Below are positions 1 to 12,345 of a stretch of 64,000 nt of DNA, piece after piece. Each line of letters begins with the position of its first letter. Positions within the stretch are counted from its first letter, which is position 1. Under the pieces are notes generated by a model, which did not search any database, had not been told where the DNA came from, and saw only the letters and a program-made list of their open reading frames with translations. The DNA is from Nereocystis luetkeana (lineage: Eukaryota > Sar > Phaeophyceae > Laminariales > Laminariaceae). The stretch lies in NCBI GenBank assembly GCA_031213475.1, contig JARUPZ010000004.1:434001-498000 (forward strand), read 5' to 3'. The position numbers and the translations under genes were made by a program.

Positions 1-1922
1 GGATGAAACTCTACCCCATCCAGGGCGAAAATGATCCCCTTGCACCTCTCGGCACTTCACCTATGTACTGCGTCAGGCAAGTGTCATGCTACTTACTGCA
101 GGTACAGCTGCAGCGACGGAAGGAGACACAGGCCAACTCAAGTAAGGGGCACCAGAGGGATGTCTGTAACCCGGTGCCGGTGATTACCGGTACCGAACTT
201 GCCGGGTAGGGTTCCTCGGAAAACGGAAAACGGCGGTTGGAACTTAATCTCCCCTATCCCCAAAATGAAACACCTCCATACTCAATGGAAACCCTAAGTG
301 TTTTCCGGCAGCACAGCAAGCAGCAGAGTACGCGCGAGCAGAGCGAACACAAGATTCCAACCGTATACATATACCCATACTGCAGTTTGATGGAGTCTAA
401 CAGGTACGGTATCACCATTAATAGTTAATAGTACATGAGTACATGCGAATATCATGAAATCATTGCAGAATGCCAGCGCCAAAACACAATTTTTGGATTT
501 CGTGTACACGGGTGCACGCGCCATGCCGGCCATGCCATGCCGCAGTGTAGTCTGTAGATAAAAAATAAACAAACAAATACAAGGGGGGCTTTGCCGCGGC
601 GGGTTGACGCCCGCTCTGGCTCCGCGCATGCTCGTAATGACCACGGACGTAGGCAAGTCGGCCGTAAATGCGACACACAGTACTGCCAAGGGTTGGGAAC
701 ATTAAAAAAAAATCGTACCTGATTGAAGAGAAAGAAAGCACTGGAATCAGATTCGATCAACCAGCAACACCTAAAGTTCGCCGCATACCCGTAATGATCG
801 AGGGTGTAGGCAAATGGGGCCATAAGTGCGACATTATTGCCAAGGTGTACAATACATTAATCCGTGTTCGAGTGCAGAGAGAGAAAAAACTGGAATCAGG
901 GTCAATGGACCAAAAACAAAAAAAAATGTTGGCATCTGACTTTATGCCACTTCGCACAATACGTGAACCAATAAGTATGACACAGAGTTTAGTTGGGCAC
1001 GAAGTACGCGAATAGACCGACACAAGCGATCCCAATGTCCCCATCGAGTATGAGTATCCCTTTTACAGCACCCAAAAACGACAAAAAGACACGACCTCTG
1101 CTGGATTCGAACCGGGCAAGGGCCAGGTGAAGGTCCAAACACTGGCTGTGCGTTGACTCAACCTGCAGAGCATTTATTAATAGCGTACTGACTGACTGCG
1201 CCACAGATTGATGCCTTTCTACAATATATGTACGAGTAGACACTTGAAATCAGAACATTTTGTTTTGTGAATAATAACACGGCGATACCTCTCGCCCCCG
1301 GGACGCGCTGCGAGTCGGCCGAGGCCGCCCACCCCTGGCAGGGTCGGGAGGGGCAAGCAGGTGCGGGTGAGGCACGTCCAGCAAACGGCGCACCAAAGAA
1401 AGGAGAGGTGGACCTCATCCCAAGTTAGGTCGGTCTCGGTTCAAAAACTACTATTGTTAATAGTACAAAATCATCTTCAAGCGACTGAGAGCTAACCAAC
1501 CTCAAGGACAAAAAAAAACTCCATTTAGTTATACCAGAGGGTATGACATTTACAACATCTACCTACATCAAGGTGTTGGGTGTGGTTTAACGGTATGGTA
1601 TTGCCCGCCTCCATTGTACCAGTATGTCGCTCCAATAATCCCAGCAGGGTCTTCTGATGGAGTGGGAAGTGGGACGTCTCTTACTAGGAATCTGCCACGT
1701 CTACGGTAGGCGATGGTCGGTTTTCGTCCGGGCATACTTGCGTTATCAACCGGTGGGTACAGGGAGGAGGCTGAACATTCGGGACCAAACCGGTACGTAC
1801 GTACTGGCCCCAGCACGGGGTTTTAGACATCCCCGCTATCTACTGCTGTACTGCGGTACGTAGGAATATGTCTACCCTGTACGGGCATCGTTAGCCACGT
1901 ACCAGATACAAAAACAACTCAC

Positions 1923-2475
1923 CCCATTCCAGCGCTTCGTTGTTCAAGTCCAGGGAGGGATGCAGTCTCCATACCTCCTCCTGTGCCTCGTGCACCATGT
2001 TGAGCAGTATCGCCTCCAGAATTAAAGCAGCTGCCCCAAAACTGGAGCGGAAATGCCTCTGGATCGTGGAAAGCTCATCAAGAGCACCAGCGACACGGGG
2101 GGCGCGGTAAACACCGCCCGCTTCGTAGGGGTTACCCCCCCCCAGCCGCTCTTTGCAGACCATGCCGAGGACTGTTTTCCCCGTTGCAAGAAACAGCTCC
2201 TGTGCTTTCAGAGACGCTGCTTTTTTATCTGCTACTTTGGCCCGCACGCACCAATCAACTCCCTGGTGCAGGCGCACCAGGGCTACGTCCGCGAGGATGC
2301 CTTTAGGAGGCTCAGGCTCTGCGCGCCTCATCTCAACTGCCGGGTCCAAGCTTTCCATGACGATTGGACAGCGTGGAATAGGTCGATCGCCACAGAGTTG
2401 ATCGAGTGGATCCTGCGGTGGGCAACCATGCGGGCGGAGCGCAAACAGAAGAAGGCAGGCGCCAAACACAGGCAT
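1923..2475 (-). CDS. First exon of a candidate secreted protein, unknown family (copy 1)
   Basis: I do not recognise the protein. The open frame starts at a true ATG (2475) with a short hydrophobic leader (MPVFGACLLLFAL) that looks like a signal peptide, followed by Cys/Pro-rich residues and then a soluble, helical-looking region with an LSTIQRHF stretch. The frame runs past 1923, but a consensus donor (TGGG|GTGAGT) sits there and the following codons look like intron, so I end the exon at 1923, leaving one base over. A small phase-compatible candidate next exon lies at 1334-1289, between a pyrimidine-rich CCAG acceptor and GAGAG|GTATCG. An almost identical copy is at 62658-63210. An acceptor-like CCAG just upstream of the ATG means an additional 5' exon cannot be excluded. 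Confidence 0.55.
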
Positions 2476-2794
2476 TCCTGGTCAGTTTGTACTCTGTACG
2501 TGCAATGTGTGGTGCAAGGTATGTAGCACTGGCTGCGGTAGGCCGTTCACCGCGCACACTCTGCGTCTCTCTGTCACATACAGGGATAGGAACACATGTT
2601 CTGGACAAAGTACCCTGTGGTATGTTAAAATAGTCACTCGTTCATGAAGAATAGACACTTCTCTCTTGCGACACTACCCTAGACACTTCCCGGAGGCAAC
2701 CTTAGCATACGTTACTGCTGTATCTTGGTGCGTACGTATTGATAGTACGAGTACGCTGATTTCATGCTTTCTTCTTTGAGGTGTGCGATGTGCG

Positions 2795-2912
2795 TAAGTT
2801 ATTACGTCTACTGTTTCGTGTCTGTGTATTTTTTCTCGTGAAGTATTCTTCCTCTCCAGAGTTATTGGAGCCTGCCCTGTGACCACGGACTAGAATTTCG
2901 GCGATGGGTTAT
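2795..2912 (+). repeat. Dispersed repeat block shared with 14840-14960
   Basis: Both blocks contain a TTTGAGGTGT start, a CTCCAGAGTTA stretch, then GGAGCCTG-CCTG-GACCACGGACT and an AAC-rich tail. The second copy near 14840 continues into a long AAC microsatellite. A third copy lies at about 63530-63647 because of the large duplication. Function unknown; probably the 3' end of a retroposon. Confidence 0.6.
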
Positions 2913-3387
2913 TATTAGAATGAAAACAACAACAATAGAGCACGTATTTTAAACGATACATGACCACAACGAGGTACCAGGAACAGCAGTAGTATGCAGC
3001 GGCGGACAACATGCGCGTATGTGCCAGGCTATTCGGGTTTGCACGTATTGTTTACCAGCTGGCATCCGGTTCCCATTTGGTGCTTTGACCCGGCAGTGGG
3101 TCAATTCCCATAAGGCACCCTGCTCCCTTAGTGGCGCAGAAATACAAAAAACCCTCCGAAGGAGTTGCCGGAGACCCACCTGGTACCCTGATCCCATTTG
3201 GCACTGTGACGCGGACAATGTAGGCCATTCCTATCTTCAACAACTCCTGCTATACATACAACAGTATATATTGAATTCACGTGCAAGTCCGACAAGCCTG
3301 ACACGCACGTACTACGTGCAAGTTCTCCGCCTGCGAGTATTAATATTAAAATCAATGGTGTGAGATCACACCTAAATACCTACCAGG

Positions 3388-3472
3388 TATCTCGAGAACC
3401 GCATAAATCTCGACAAAAAAAGTACAGATACCTATCTCGAGAGCCGCATAAATCTCGACAAAAAAAGTACAG
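3388..3472. repeat. Tandem duplication, two 45-bp units
   Basis: Two adjacent units containing TATCTCGAGA, CCGCATAAATCTCGAC and AAAAAAAGTACAG differ at only one or two positions, so the duplication looks recent. Confidence 0.85.
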
Positions 3473-5177
3473 CCTTGCGTACCATAAAGGGGACTTCCCA
3501 AACTTACTACAAGTACCTGGCGGAGGGGACGGGGTATCATATGCCCTCGCGTAAACGTGTCAAAGAGGGGCACATACTCGCGCTCTGCTTTTGACCACTT
3601 TCGTTCATCGACAACACGTTCACAAAACACACACCCAAACTGAATGGTTGGGAAGGCAGGGGCCATGGGAGTTCGTCAAACCCCAGAGGTTTTGATTTCG
3701 AGTCGATTCGACGGAGTGCATGGGCGTCGCCGCCGACGAAGAGCAAAGTCCCTCTTCAAGTCATTTTTTTACGGGGGTGTCCTCCTTTTCGTTTAATGTC
3801 CTACTGGGTACCGTATATAACAAGACGATAGGTAACATAGTGGGGGCCGTCATATGGGTCATGGATACCCGTTGGTAGGGTCTACCCGGTTCTACCCGCA
3901 TAAAATCCGGGCATCCAAGGATATCTACCCGGGTACACACGGGCATGGTGGGTGTTTGGCGATATACTCAAGCTGGCCGAACACTCAGCGTGTATATTGT
4001 CTCAATCCCAGGGCATGTAATATTACCGATGGGTCGAATGGTATTGGGGAGAAGGTAATACAGCAGTATAAACATGAATTCACATACACCCGTTGGTAGA
4101 TCTATGTACCCGCGTCTAGGTTACCCGGGTATTCAACAATTCCATAATACACAGGTACCCTAACGAATACCAGATACATCTTCCCACACTTGCAGAGCCT
4201 AAGCTTACAAAGCTCGAGCATCGACCAATTCCGTCCGAAATGTTTGACTATCGACCCACTTCGGTCCAAGTCGCATCCGACAGCTGACAACAGTCGATAG
4301 TCGACGTAGATACGCGCAAAACTACCAGGTACTCGTTATTCAAATCCAAATGTCAACAAGTACCAAGATCGAGCAAACAATCACAATCCTTAGTTTGGGT
4401 CATCGGTACGTAATAATAGAGCAATCCCCATCCGGACTCTGGGGGTCAGCAGCATGAGTTCACATCCCCCATTCTCCGGTGTTGTCTTTCTGGATATTTT
4501 AGCGAGGGGTGAGTGGGTTAGTTGATGGGTGTGGGTGAGAGTGATCGTACTATGTTACTTAACGGTTGTTTTTAGTCCGCTGGTTTTGCAACGTACAAAT
4601 ATTAATAGTGTACGAATAATACTCGTATCCGTTTTCCAAGGTATCTTATTATATTATTATTACTACTAGTTTACTAAATTGCGAAGAATACGTAGTTTCG
4701 TAAGTAACTCGAAAGTTGGTAACACAATCTAGAGACACCAAACATCATCACTCTCAGCCAATCCCTTTTCCTCCCTCCCTGCGTGTAACGTGTGCGTGCA
4801 GTGTATATGTCGTGCTTCCTGTGTATGTAGCCTGTACCCATTCATGCGAATACTCGTACAATTGGATACCTGGTAAACACATATGAGCATGCAAAAAAAA
4901 AAAACACGAATAAAACACATCTCGTTGTAGAAATGCACATGTTTAATCGGATTAATTCCGGTTGCTCTCACGCTGGATCGACGGATGCGGCTATTTGATC
5001 CTGTCCGCCAGACTCATTACCGGATCAGTTTCCAAGATTAGTGCCTTTGTTTCAGAGTTCAAAACGGAAGAGTACCACTTCATTTATCTTTAGATCTTGC
5101 GTGAGTCGTCCGTGTCATGTACCTGATATTCTATACTTCAAATCCCCACTCATACAGGTGTAGCTTTGCCCACGCAC

Positions 5178-5549
5178 CTCCGCTAATGGAGCCGCAGGCG
5201 CCGCCGCCGCAGCAGCCGCAGCAGCCGCCGCCGCCGCCGCCGGAGGTTCAGCAGATGCCGCTGCAAACGGTTCGATGGGTACTGCTGCCGGCGGTTTCGA
5301 CAGCACGTCCACGGGTGGCGTCGATGGTGCCACTGCTCTAGGCTCCGCCGGTACCGCTGTCTGTTCGGTCGCTGCCACCTCTGGAGGCTCCATCGATGGG
5401 TCTACCGGTTGCGCAGTCGGCGCTGCCACAGGCTGGTCCGTCGGTAGCTCAACAGTCGGGTTTGTCGGTACTTCGTCCACAGGTAGGTCCATCGGTAGCC
5501 CCACGGGTGGCGGTGTCGGCGCTTCCATAGGCTGGTCGTTCTCCGGTGC
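5178..5549 (-). CDS. Internal exon of a Pro/Ala/Val-rich protein
   Basis: A 372-bp open exon bounded by a strong acceptor (pyrimidine-rich tract ending CTGGCAG at 5550) and a donor (GCGGAG|GTGCGT at 5177). It is exactly 124 codons with phase 0 at both ends. The peptide begins APENDQPMEAPT and is built from degenerate short Pro-Val/Pro-Thr repeats, then a run of 14 alanines near the end. This is an extracellular or cell-wall-like low-complexity composition; no folded domain is visible. The plus strand also has an open frame, but the minus reading has both splice sites and more even codon use. I could not place its neighbouring exons, so the parent gene is unknown. Confidence 0.55.
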
Positions 5550-7100
5550 CTGCCAGACGCAAGGGACGGGCAGAGAAAAACATGTACCAAGGTATTGACG
5601 TACGAAAAATCAGTATATACGCACCAGGGGCGGGGGGGCGACCAGCTGCCATTTGGGAATCAAAAATGACAACCCGGGCTGCCCTTACGTTCCCCGATAT
5701 AGTGGGATATAGGAGTTGCTTAGCTTGGGTCTCGTGATATCATATCGCTGCCCATAATCGTGCTGGGTATCGCATCGAAAGTCAAGTATTGATAACATCG
5801 AAATATCGAAGTTTCCATATCTTGCATGAAGCACGTTTGGCATTCCATTCCGTGGTTATCATCCGGGTATGTTTCAAGCTGATGCCTGGTACTGTAGTTA
5901 TACTGTATACTTCCTGAACAAGCATGAGCCGTAAACAAACGAAGCAGAAAACACGAAAGTATCAAGACGGACGGCATCGCGAAAAAGCGGCCCAAGGCTC
6001 AGCGGGGAAGATACGAGACACGAGACACAATATGTACGCCTCCTATTCTCTACAGGTATGACCCCCGCCACCGTATTTTCGGGGCAGTGTTCGATGCTGG
6101 GTTTCAGCTCAAAATATATTACATGTTTACTCGGATTTATACGAAAACGTTTAAAAAAACTGAAGGGGGCATCCGGGGATGAGCAGAGAAACCGCAAAAA
6201 TAAAAAAACGGGCGAAAATCGGGCGAAATCGAGCTAAAAGTGGGTATTCAGCAGGCCTACTCGATTGCAGCAGCAGTATACCGCGAAACTCGTGGGCATC
6301 TGCAACTTGTGCTGTGCGGTAGACTGACTTTTCGCCAAGCTTGTTACTAGTTGAGTTCAAATGTGCTCATTGCACTCGCGGCGAGCTAGATGTCGGCGGG
6401 ACTGAGGAGGATAGCTGCACCCTCATTACTTGCGCAGTTTTGATCATAGCACGACAAACATGTTATAGCCTTACCAATCGACCAAGCTGAAGCGCGTGGC
6501 AATGATAACTTTTGACGGATCGGCGAATTATATTTCTAGTGTTTTCTTCTAATCGAATATTTGAATATTTTATGCCACTCTCATAGAAGTCAGGTTCGGC
6601 ATGATCGAGATATCGCTTACTGGTACAACCAAACTCAAACAACCTCTCGGAATCCGGAGATAACCTTTTCCGTTTTCAAATCGGTAAATGCGTGCACAAC
6701 GAAAAGCAAACATGCGTTTTTAGCACGGACTAACAAGTCAGCGTGGTGTTGATCAAGTGATGAGACGTGTGATGTGAGATGGTTTCTAGCTCACCAGACC
6801 CCAGGCTACCACAGGAGGTCCCCTGTGCGGCCATGCTGTGATGCTGGGGTGTGCTGCCTATGGTAGTGCCTACTGCTGTGCTGCTGTAGCGTGAACGTTT
6901 TACAAGGGCTTCCACTGCATGTTGAGGCGCTTTTACCCCGGGGATACAGAACATAAAAAAAAAACGACCACCGACAGATTGAAAAGCTGTCTTCACCGGT
7001 ACCTATCAATAGATTACTATTAACATATACTATGCCTATATCGTTGCCAGGCCCGCGCAACAGACGCCATGCACAGAATGCAACAGACGTCATGCACAGA
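5550..7100. other. No gene recognised
   Basis: No supported exon, RNA gene or full mobile element. The stretch has A-rich runs around 6150-6230 and low-quality open frames only. Confidence 0.55.
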
Positions 7101-7104
7101 ATGC

Positions 7105-7290
7105 AGGGTTGCGCATCTGCCGGCGGTTTGGAAGCAGGTTTAGGGCCAGCAAAAAGTAACACATATACAGTAGATATGTACCAGGTATGTACCTGATACC
7201 CTGGTATGTAGCAAGGCGATTCAAGCGTACTGCCGCGTAGGCGAAGAACGGTACACAGCAAATATGATAATATGGGCTCCAAGGTTTCGC
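7105..7290 (-). repeat. Diverged dispersed repeat, copy 1 (pair with 9848-10020)
   Basis: A core reading CTGCCGG-GG-TTGGA, GGTTTAGG-CAGCAAA, a CAGGTATG, then GCGAT-CAA-CG-ACTGC and a CGGGAAGGGG-like end is shared with 9848-10020. On the minus strand both copies lie in long open frames (6806-7570 and 9841-10596) that share a KP-SKPPA peptide. The flanking parts of those frames do not align, so I treat this as a repeat rather than a gene. Confidence 0.55.
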
Positions 7291-8820
7291 ATGGGAGGCC
7301 GGCATGCTCCGGAAGGGGAGATAGGGTTGAGAGGTAAGCCGTGAGATGCAGGTTGTCAGCGGTTATCAAAATCGCATGCCGGTTGGATCTATTTCGCGGT
7401 TTCGAGATTTTTGTGCTGGCCCCTGGGGGCAAACGTCTCCATGCATAGTGGAAACCCCTCGTATATTTTTGGAATTCCATCAATATTATAGCGTTCCGTA
7501 CTATTAATAATATCTGGTACTGTATACTTGGACTGCCTGCCATCATCATCATGCCATGACTACTGTGCAATCAGTGTACGTTTGAATTGAAGCTCACTAT
7601 TAATAGTACTTTTGGACGGGTGATAGGTGATAGAGCAAACAGGGGTGCAAAGTGAGTGGTCTTGCCCAACGAGGGATGATAGCGATCCGTCCCCTAGTTT
7701 ACCACCTCGAACGGATTTTTGGCAGCGGTTCTAGCGAGCGGTTTCCACATTTTTTGGCGTTTTTGCGGTGTTACCGGCACGTCCTCACTTAAATCTGCGG
7801 TACTATTAATAATATCCCTGATGTATACGTACACATGTATCGTACACATTCCTTGTTTCTCTGTCATTTAGCCTTTGAGCAAATCCTACTTGTAATGTGT
7901 ACCTGTTACAGTACATCAGCTCAACCGAAGGAAATCACGAGCGAGCGTTTCCACTGGAATGACGTCACTGCCAGTGTTGCCAGTGTGCGATGGTACGTAC
8001 GGCAAGTACGTAGTAATAGTACACTGGCTTTTAATATATCTGCGCGGTTTGAATACGGAGACACTTACTTACTACTGACGTGCCTCGGAGGATCTCGGCG
8101 TCAATAGGTGCGACCGATGACAATAGTTGGATGGATGTTGTATGTACACTATTGTACAATTGTACAAGCTCGTTTAGAGAGATAGATCCAACCTGCGATC
8201 CAACCAGATAATACACGCGAATTTTCGTACCAGGCACGGTATCATAAACTGCTTCGAGTATGTTCCAATATTTTAAGCACGAGTCTAAAAACTGTCCATT
8301 TCGTAGCTTTTGAGTGAATATTCTGAATTCAAGGCGTGTATGGGGGGTCTCAACTGAACGAAAACACGTGGGCTCGTTTGCGTTGTAGTGTACGTGGTAC
8401 TACTGGAACTTTCAGTGTGCGAGCCTACATACTCAAAAGGCTCGTATAATAATAATAATGGTATCCCTCGTACAACTGCCGGTAACAGCGATGGACAACG
8501 AGGTGTTCAGGGGGCAATTCAGACATTTTGCGATAAAAAAAGGGAGATTATCGTTTTTTTGAAAATTCGAAACCGTTCGTGTTTCGGTAGATGCACCTAT
8601 GAACGGCTTTCTCGTTGTGTATGTATATATGTATATAGGGAACAATAACATATTCTGCCACAAATCTGCCGATCGGTTGAACTCATAGCCGACGCGCTTT
8701 TTTAGCTTTTTATTAAACCGAAGCAAAACCAACGCGGTCCTCCTATAGCCTCCCGATATAAGGCACAACCAGATATCTGCGGGCACGGCACGATCGCAGC
8801 CCCTAAAGGGATCTACACGA
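7291..8820. other. No gene recognised
   Basis: AT-rich intergenic-type sequence with several TATTAATA words (7502, 7598, 7802). No splice-flanked exon found. Confidence 0.5.
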
Positions 8821-8970
8821 CCGCATGACTCAGTGTCGTCGGACCGTCACTGACGTTCTCGGGGCTTGGTTTTCCTCTCTGTGTATCGAAAAATCGTTCC
8901 TCAGACCACATAACTCAGTGTCATCGGACCGTCACTGCAGTTCTTGGGGCTTGGTCCTCCTCTGTGTAAT
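8821..8970. repeat. Tandem duplication, about 84-bp units
   Basis: Two imperfect units each contain CTCAGTGTC, TCGGACCGTCACTG, GGGGCTTGGT and CCTCTGTGTA. They differ by scattered substitutions. Confidence 0.75.
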
Positions 8971-9847
8971 CGTGCCTCGTGGTATTTTTGCGCGATTTTA
9001 GGCTCACCGGGCCACCTTGGGCCAGGTAGCCAGCTAGCTGTAAGTCGGGGATGATTTTCGCTCGTTTGTGTGCTCTTCGGCGAGTGAGCAAGCGTTGGGT
9101 ATCTCTTCTTGTAGTTGATGGGCATCAGAGCAACGTTTATATCTGGGACCTGCGACTCGTTAGATTTTCGGTGCGGGTGGAGAAAACCGATGCTCAAAGC
9201 ATATGGGTTCATACTTACTCTTAGGACACGGTACGAGTATTCTCTGGGCCGAACGGCGTACCCGCCACTGATGCTCAGGGCATACCTTGGGATACCTATT
9301 TCAACCAATCTCCCCGGATTGCAGCGCTCGACATGAATATCTGAATCTAATCGAGTTGTTGGTTGCCCTATGTAGACCCAATGTGACTGTCAAAGAGTCA
9401 TTTCGGCGTCAATGGTCCGATTTTCGATTCACCGTAACTCCGTAGAGCATTATACTTCCTCACGCATGAGCTACGTCATGCCCGGTTGATATGCTCACCG
9501 AGGAGTCCCTCCGAGAGCCAAATTGATTAACCCCATACCAGGTGCCGGGTATATGAAATGAGGGCTACTCTGCACATTTCCGAGCATACCTTCATTGTGA
9601 GAGCCGTACCACATCGCAGTACGTTAAACTATATCGGCCCATTACGGTATGCCCTATGCTACTTGCAGCAAGAACGGACGGGGATATCATTGACACGAGG
9701 GGTAACTGGTCCTTCGAGATCCATCGGATAGAACTCTTACTATTAATATTAATATCATGGTATACGTATAACATCCCTGTAGTCGTGCGAGGCACACGGA
9801 AGATACACTCTGAACAACGTCATGAAAAAAAAACACGGGGCTACACA
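8971..9847. other. No gene recognised
   Basis: No exon with plausible splice borders and no repeat shared with the rest of the window was identified. Confidence 0.45.
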
Positions 9848-10020
9848 GCAGCAGCTGCCGGTGGCTTGGAGGAAGGTTTAGGCCAGCAAATATTTACGAC
9901 AATACTAGTATATAGATAGAAGCCAGGTATGCACGAGGTAGGTAGCCAGGCGATCCAATCGCACTGCTTCTCAGGGGTGCACATATGATCTGGGCTACGT
10001 ATATACAAGGCCCGGGAAGG
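9848..10020 (-). repeat. Diverged dispersed repeat, copy 2
   Basis: Counterpart of 7105-7290: the same order of short conserved blocks, with substitutions and indels between them. Confidence 0.55.
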
Positions 10021-10919
10021 GGGGACGGCGATACTTACAAGATGCCCGCCGAAACAAAAAACATTGCGAAGCGGACAGACGCCCATGATTTTGGGTGCAC
10101 GATCGATTGTCGTCGGGCTCTGATCGGCACGTTTACGGTAAAAAACGTACCTGGCATACTTCGAAGTACACGTTAATGCTTTGTGCAGAGTTGATTGCGC
10201 TGTGCTGTGCCTGTGGTAGATGCTCAACCACGACATGCTATGATCGGAGCTGGGTGCTCTCTTGTGATTCGAGCGGAAGAAGCAGGTGCGACAATTTACG
10301 CGTAATACGAAAATCGTGGGCACTAAAAAAAAGGGCCAATAAAAAAATCGAAAAGAAAAACGAAGATAACATCGGAAGGAAAATCGAACACTGATTAAAA
10401 ACGGGCAAGTAGATAAAGGAAATAGGGAAAAAATACGAAAACCACCGAAAAACGAACACGATGAAAAGAGAGAAAACCAGGTACGCAGAAGGCTGTTAAA
10501 AAAAATGAACAAGAAAACGCCTCGCCGGCAAATAATAGAAAAAACGTTGTTCAAGTGGGAGATCCAAGGGGCCAGAGGGGTGCCGGTGGAGCCCACCGAG
10601 GCACTTGTGTTGCGTTGCTCACAAAAACAAATGATCAGCGATCAACATCATCTTGTTCTGTAGCAGTAGATATCGGAGTATGGTTTACATCAGCCCCGGA
10701 AAAGGGCTTTTGAGGCACTTTTTACACGCACCGTGCTCCCCACTGGAGCCTCCAAATGGCACACCACGCGCACGGTAACTCAATCAAGTCCGGATACGGC
10801 TCTATCTGTAGTCGGGCGGGCGGTGCTTTGTCCTCCTAGAGTTGGAGACATTAGGTCCACAGCGTCTGGGGCAGCTAAAGCAGCTTCCGTCGAGGCAATT
10901 GTGCTGGCTGACATGGCAA
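10021..10919. other. No gene recognised; A-rich tract
   Basis: 10320-10560 is strongly A-rich on the plus strand. The minus-strand 251-codon frame over it is mostly Phe/Ser/Leu from this bias and has no domain I recognise. Confidence 0.5.
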
Positions 10920-11616
10920 TTTTTACGGCCGATGGCGTCCAGCTAGCTGTCTACAGACAGTTATTGTTTCAAAAGGCTGCGCAGCTAGCTGCAGGCAGAC
11001 AGCTATTGTTGTGAGAAGCTGCGCAGCTAGCTGCCTACAGACAACTATTGTTTTAAAGGGCTGTGCAGCTAGCTGCCTAGAGACAGCTATTGTTTCAAAA
11101 GCCTGCTGTCTGAAGACAGCTATTGTTTTGAAAAGCTGCGCAGCTAGCTGCCTACAGACTGCTATTATTTTGAGAAGCTACGCAGCTAGCTGCGTACAAA
11201 CAGCTACCTGGTATTGTTTTAAAGGGCTGCGCGGCTAGCTGCCTACAGACAGCTAGTGTTTCAAAAGGCTGCGCAGCTAGCTGCCTGTAGGCAGCTAAAT
11301 GCCCACTCAGCTATTGTCAGCTACTACTACCTACAGACAGCTGTTATAGTTGTAGTTTTGAGAAGCTGCGCAAGAGGGTGCGTGAACATCTTTAACGTGT
11401 GCTTGTAGCATCGTTTTCCGTTGTTTTTGGTGTAGGATAAAGCTCATTTCCATCTATCCAAGATCGAATGCACACATACGTTGGATACAAATTCATCGGG
11501 GGGAGGCAGGCCGAGGCAACCGATAAAAGCACTGATACGATCTGCGACAAACAAAACGAGCGCTTGACGGGCGCGGATACGATTGGTTGACAGATCACAC
11601 CAAACCAGAGTTACTA

Positions 11617-11721
11617 TTACGGGGGACCATAGTTAATAGGACCTGTGGTATACATAAAAACCTATATATTTAACCATTTCTACCTTCAATATTTGGTCCT
11701 ATTAACTATGGTCCCCCGTAA
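11617..11721. mobile_element. Stowaway-like MITE, copy 1 (105 bp)
   Basis: Terminal inverted repeats begin TTACGGGGGACCATAGTTAA and end in the reverse complement. The copy is flanked by TA on both sides. The opposite arm of the fold-back element carries the uninterrupted sequence (TTAC-TA-CTACC), showing that TA was duplicated on insertion. A TA target duplication and non-coding 105-bp body fit a Stowaway/Tc1-mariner-type MITE. No transposase source is visible in this window. Confidence 0.88.
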
Positions 11722-12198
11722 TACTACCGATTCATACAGGAGTTTCCACGCGAGTGTGCCGGGATATTTTGTGTAGCCCAAGCGTGTTAGCTGCCGCGAG
11801 GTGTGGTGTGCGTGTAGTGTGGATGTGGTAGCTGTAGCTGATTCTGAAACAGCAGCTGTGATCTGTTCAAAATATCCTGGCACACTCGCGTGGAAACTCC
11901 TATTTGAATCGGTAGTAGTAACTCTGGTTTGGTTCGATCAGTCAATCAATCGTATCCGCGCCCGTCAAGCACTCGTTTTGTTTGTCCCAGATCATGTCAG
12001 TGCGTTTCTCGGTTGCCTTGTCCTGCCTCCCCTCCGGTGAATTTGTATCCAACGTATGTGTGCATTCGATCTTGGATAGATGAAAATGAGCTTCATCCTA
12101 CACTAAAAACAACGGAAAACGATGCTACAAGTACACGTTGAAGATGTTCACGCACCCTCTTGCGCAGCTTCTCAAAACTACAACTATAACAGCTGTCT

Positions 12199-12199
<1 letters not shown>

Positions 12200-12251
<52 letters not shown>

Positions 12252-12260
12252 TGTAGTAGC
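12200..12260 (+). repeat. (AGT)n microsatellite
   Basis: About 17 consecutive AGT units plus an interrupted end. The mirror position in the left arm of the fold-back element (about 11320) has only two or three units, so the tract expanded after the arms formed. Confidence 0.9.
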
Positions 12261-12345
12261 TGACAATAGCTGAGTTGGGCCTGTAGCTGCCTGCAGACAG
12301 CTAGCTGCGCAGCCTTTTGAAGCAATAGCTGTCTGTAGGCAGCTA

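Larger units (their letters stand above)
1..3277. repeat. Left copy of a 3.3-kb near-identical direct repeat
   Basis: This segment matches 60733-64000 base for base except for about 20 substitutions and a few small indels, roughly 99% identity by eye. The largest difference is about 12 bp missing from the right copy next to position 3206 of this copy. Homology is already present at base 1 and still running at the last base of the window, so neither outer boundary is visible. It could be a segmental duplication, one period of a roughly 60.7-kb tandem array, terminal repeats of a very large element, or a haplotype or assembly duplication. Confidence 0.95.
2476..5177. other. No gene recognised
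   Basis: AT-rich sequence with no convincing exon on either strand. It holds the end of the 3.3-kb repeat (to 3277), a tandem 45-bp duplication (3388-3472), the block 2795-2912 that recurs near 14840, and several copies of TATTAATA-like and GTAC-rich words. Short open frames here look random. Confidence 0.6.

Noticed and set aside
1094-1190. tRNA-like sequence (minus strand) with GGTTCGAATCC
   Set aside because: The T-loop consensus is present, but the T stem, acceptor stem and D arm do not pair properly and no A box was found; probably a decayed tRNA-derived repeat head. The same sequence recurs at about 61829-61925.
6806-7570. Minus-strand frame of 254 codons
   Set aside because: No motif, no splice signals, and it overlaps a dispersed repeat shared with 9848-10020.
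9841-10596. Minus-strand frame of 251 codons
   Set aside because: Mostly Phe/Ser/Leu from an A-rich tract on the other strand.
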